Below, piece by piece: positions 58,601-64,000 of a DNA stretch of 64,000 bases. How positions within the stretch are numbered: position 1 is the first letter of the stretch; every line of letters begins with the position of its first letter. Both the position numbers and the translations under genes were made by a program. Under the pieces are notes generated by a model. The model had not been told where the DNA came from. It was given only the letters and a program-made list of their open reading frames with translations, and did no database searches. The DNA is taken from NCBI GenBank assembly GCA_964020155.1, contig OZ026557.1, positions 1,986,001-2,050,000 of the forward strand, written 5' to 3'. This DNA comes from Chondrilla cf. caribensis (Eukaryota > Porifera > Demospongiae > Chondrillida > Chondrillidae).

Positions 58601-58730
58601 CCAGTGCGAGGAGGGCCACATCTACAGCAGAATTCAGAACAGGCTGGACATATACCACCATCAGCAGAGTGGCTGCCCTTACTGTGCCAAAGTGCATTTT
58701 GAGAACTATTGTACCATTGTACCACGCTAA
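52623..58730 (+). CDS. ZNFX1: ZNFX1 copy B: NFX1-type zinc finger SF1 helicase, 2,035 aa, single coding exon
   Basis: It starts MDGDRERGRGRGRRWGRG with a short RG-rich head of about 30 residues. The helicase is intact: Walker A GPPGTGKT begins near residue 512; EEAAE, LIGDHQQLRPKPN, DNYQGEEND and ALSRARKG are all present. The NFX1 array, RING-like segment and RZ-like end match copy A with one fewer zinc-finger block. The stretch 55350-56160 is almost identical to copy A, while the acidic linker (about residues 690-815) is widely different in sequence and length. No frameshift or stop is seen, so both copies look functional. Confidence 0.95.
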   Translation: MDGDRERGRGRGRRWGRGRGRGRGRGRGKGNRGPRLHIAPMQIRPSSWISELDALSISDLVDRVEAELKDFQQFLNQDDIPDMKLVVCVLKKLTECDQEKKEISNRIIAELLTERCATFHSHLRVSLTKAMKSFQNSSSVNYILLLSDLCCSLLDIFQWTAFSNLPVLDIQRDIELIAETESKTSSSVQEKLRKASKDLKVRIEHIEEGMMRQTQNEDIDGVAGEFADTEENTYNYHLTSILPDAEELSSDVPKIPTNLIKGGYKSWEHYYNTQFHLLREDFIAPLRQGINGYRHGYRGRDLQDVRVYDGVRILEPAFGRDGVNYVIQFDVKHLQRVNWFRTKRLIYGSLVCLSDDSFHENMIFASVANRDPKMLSSGKVCIKPEGDVHFLQWNKHHVYTMVESSAYFEAYRHILTSLQRAEVDTMPFTQYLVNVSWDEVDVPSYIRNHLNMKNSSPTYNIATSLGLEAGNSAYVEVTEESSWDGIAETQLDTSQMKALKMALTQDFALIQGPPGTGKTYMGIKIVDALCHNRDTWDEYSRSPILVVCFTNHALDQFLNGIKSIEVEQNLAYRPHTLFARTSVRPIRIARVGGRADESMAQFTLRNLRKGTIPREEYKKLKYMQANVEKEAADLESAIPSTIARILWVDNVDHLLQVMSPLHYEQLCSVVPGEMPNIQLHVWLGLYQKAAPTFVSDEERQEKGKFYSQASTERKTQEGQDKVKSGFPQVESGCIDDSVTTSTASNLEGVLCNAEEGKEEIVEDKEEAGLIDVKDEFAIEADQRMLDLGDDFPNTAVVRDELNPDAEVQEDQGVQERWKPVPDHEQLLQRIWKASPFSQQEAERVENLINLHKADRWRLYNYWLSRVQLGDIQAQFDEFNTLCQEYNNFNRQQDQYALENVHVIGMTTTGAAKYQHILHMIKPKIVIIEEAAEVLESHIVSCLTANTQHLILIGDHQQLRPKPNVYELAKKHNLDISLFERLVRNDFPRVTLEIQHRMRPEIAKLVHPLIYPVLENHQSVCSFDDVMGVCTNIFFIDHQEREKPNDELKSHSNVHEAQYMAGLCRYFIQQGYRPEQITLLCAYTGQLFEVRKHMPRKEFEGVCVRTLDNYQGEENDIVLLTLVRSNDFKKIGFLREEHRVCVALSRARKGFYCIGNFQLLESQAEIWEKLVPSLRERGIIGPSLKLRCQNHPDVVTEVKAYKDFNKVPEGGCMKECNARLPCGHTCVKKCHIYDKDHTEYKCKKTCTEECEYSHQCVNLCYRCPPCPPCCAIVDKKMPFCGHIRQLMCSVSPKEVKCTTKVQRTCDKGHNVSIECYKKDDPCEEKVWTKLKCGHMNYVLCYVDPDSVLCKKPCDQLLPCGHECREKCYQTCTTNCLELVQGLRKCGHNVKHACSKTPDDVECNAPCTEVLPCGHQCKNTCSQPCQLYCTEKVTVELTCGHSYQKKCSSKEPQCRVSVQKTLPCGHQATMFCWQSRASGYNCQVMENVKLPCGHQAWLKCCERDEYKCTMQVTITRQCGHKANIECGNRDNISSCNSPCSQKLACGHFCKGTCSKCFGGRLHQSCSVEYQVTLPCGHYIKANCFGSNTAKCKARCSFTCEHTKHRHDCQDHCPVLDCSEGCRVGCSHQSRCAKKCMELCELPACNEPCPKPQKCKHPCEGVCGEPCPRICRVCYFSTKKGKKRSGRKLDFESYLQDRKLLDDKKCRFIQLPCNHIFSVDFMDKYMWEKKKDEQRIALKCCPKCSKPITNMHRYRDVIKEMLGLIYKVRRLQPPEIQSSVFPTISLCEEFNLALRNKDFVKYFEVSDSSKLVWSITPSRCYPSYMSLSCHSAYDTFASQQESLMSTLTMELSDFLLSYFGDTRNYCKAHVPNDVAMEMCQSIHHLCVFSKRTCTPQSTHDWIKECWRLELLLGLAQYLADRPSSVETSVEVLENKLLGVVSQKQKKPRAIVLSVRDVIDIEHELQDLYSAVRKRPFKLTLPVKEVKLPAFVGTSWFQCEEGHIYSRIQNRLDIYHHQQSGCPYCAKVHFENYCTIVPR

Positions 58731-59682
58731 CTCCATACCCTATTATTATGTAATTGCTACTGTTAAAATTATGCATACTATAGACATTATATAATAATAT
58801 TATTTAGTTTGTGTATTATTATAGTTTCATAATAACTGTTACTATATTGCTATTGTTATAGTTATATTAAGACTAATATTATTATTTAATGTATAATAAT
58901 ATTAATTACTTTGTGAATTTATGTACATTAAAATGAATAAATATACAAGTAATAAGTTATTCCTGTATAATATACACACAATGTACAATTTAATAATAAT
59001 GAATTTTTGAATTGTTATTATGTTGAATAATATCAAATATGTACATGCATACATAATATATACATGTGTGCTATATATAATAGTACAGCACAGAGTAGTT
59101 CTGTTTATTCCTGCATATATAATGTTATTATATATGTGTGTATTTACAGGCATGTGCATGTGTATAAGTGCCATTAATTAAACATGTAAAGAGGTCTGAC
59201 TGTATACTAGTGTACATGTATGGGAGCACTACCAAGGGTGATGTTGTGAAGAGGTCTGACTGTATACTAGTGTATGGGAGCACTACCTAAAGGGTGATGT
59301 TGTAAAGAGGTCTGTCTGTATACTAGTGTATGGGAGCACTACAAAAGGTGATGTTGTAAAGAGGTCCGACTGTATTGATGAATGTGTTGTTCATGCTGCA
59401 TCTAAACTGTACACTCACAGAGTTAAATTGATGTGGGAATAGGCTACATAAGGACCAAATTAAGTGCATCACAGTGTTGTACTCTCTTATAAAACACAGC
59501 ATACATGTTTTTTGTATTTATTCATATCATATTCGTATGTGTACGTACACACTTAAGTACAATACTTAATGCTCAAATGAATGGCTAAAAATGACAATAA
59601 TAATAATAATACGTAATTATTAATAATTACATTCATTGCAAATAACTTTAGTTAAATTAGATGTGTTATGTGTGCCAATCAG
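58731..59682. other. Intergenic region between ZNFX1 copy B and eIF4G
   Basis: The 3' UTR of copy B (to about 59180) matches that of copy A. It is followed by the 54-bp minisatellite copies (59184-59375) and then about 300 bp of unique AT-rich sequence with no gene seen. ZNFX1 and eIF4G converge here tail to tail. Confidence 0.6.
59184..59375. repeat. 54-bp minisatellite, distal copies
   Basis: Roughly four copies of the unit found at 47811-48263. They mark the right edge of the duplicated segment. Confidence 0.9.
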
Positions 59683-63959
<4,277 letters not shown>

Positions 63960-64000
63960 CTACAGAGGTAGACAAGAGACCAATTAGCAGTAAAATGAGG

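Overview
This is eukaryotic, intron-rich, animal genomic DNA. The gene content (Ig/SRCR/AMOP/VWD adhesion receptors, a fibrinogen-domain secreted protein, ZNFX1, FTSJ1, MITD1, EFHD, eIF4G), introns of about 60 bp to a few kb, AT-rich introns, very many (GT)n arrays and dense small DNA transposons point to an early-branching metazoan. A demosponge is my best guess, but this is an inference from style and gene content; no marker gene fixes the taxon. All gene models were built by hand from splice signals, reading phase and protein-family similarity. Every multi-exon model given here closes in frame.

Layout. 317-2710 (-): 5' part of an EFHD (swiprosin) gene that runs off the left edge. 4400-19383 (-): a 24-exon gene for a 2,235-residue type I membrane receptor (3 Ig, 3 SRCR, 7 Ig, 2 IPT-like, AMOP, VWD, 3 EGF, one membrane span, tyrosine- and proline-rich tail). 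22110-25872 (-): a tandem paralogue of 6 exons and 538 residues that keeps only the two ends and three Ig plus one IPT module. 27212-34460 (-): complete six-exon MITD1. Its intron 2 holds an intronless fibrinogen-domain gene on the other strand (31522-32481) and a nested pair of transposons, one carrying a RecQ-like helicase fragment. 34513-39964 (+): complete ten-exon FTSJ1, whose start codon lies 52 bp from that of MITD1. 40865-47377 (+) and 52623-58730 (+): two ZNFX1 paralogues with intronless coding regions, separated by an FTSJ1 pseudogene. 59683-63959 (-): C-terminal seven exons of an eIF4G gene that runs off the right edge.

Two tandem segmental duplications shape the window. The first (about 3845-20945 against 21592-29165) made the receptor pair, after which both copies suffered large internal deletions. 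The second (about 36955-48263 against 48264-59390) copied the 3' half of FTSJ1 and all of ZNFX1. Copy A of ZNFX1 has a 36-bp minisatellite that expands an RGG box and an extra zinc-finger block. Both copies keep a paired CACGTG promoter, and copy A has a perfect IRF/ISRE-like site beside it.

Functionally the window mixes housekeeping genes (tRNA methylation, ESCRT-linked abscission, translation initiation) with probable recognition and defence genes (receptor pair, fibrinogen-domain lectin-like protein, ZNFX1 pair). The defence-type genes are the ones that are duplicated and rapidly changing.
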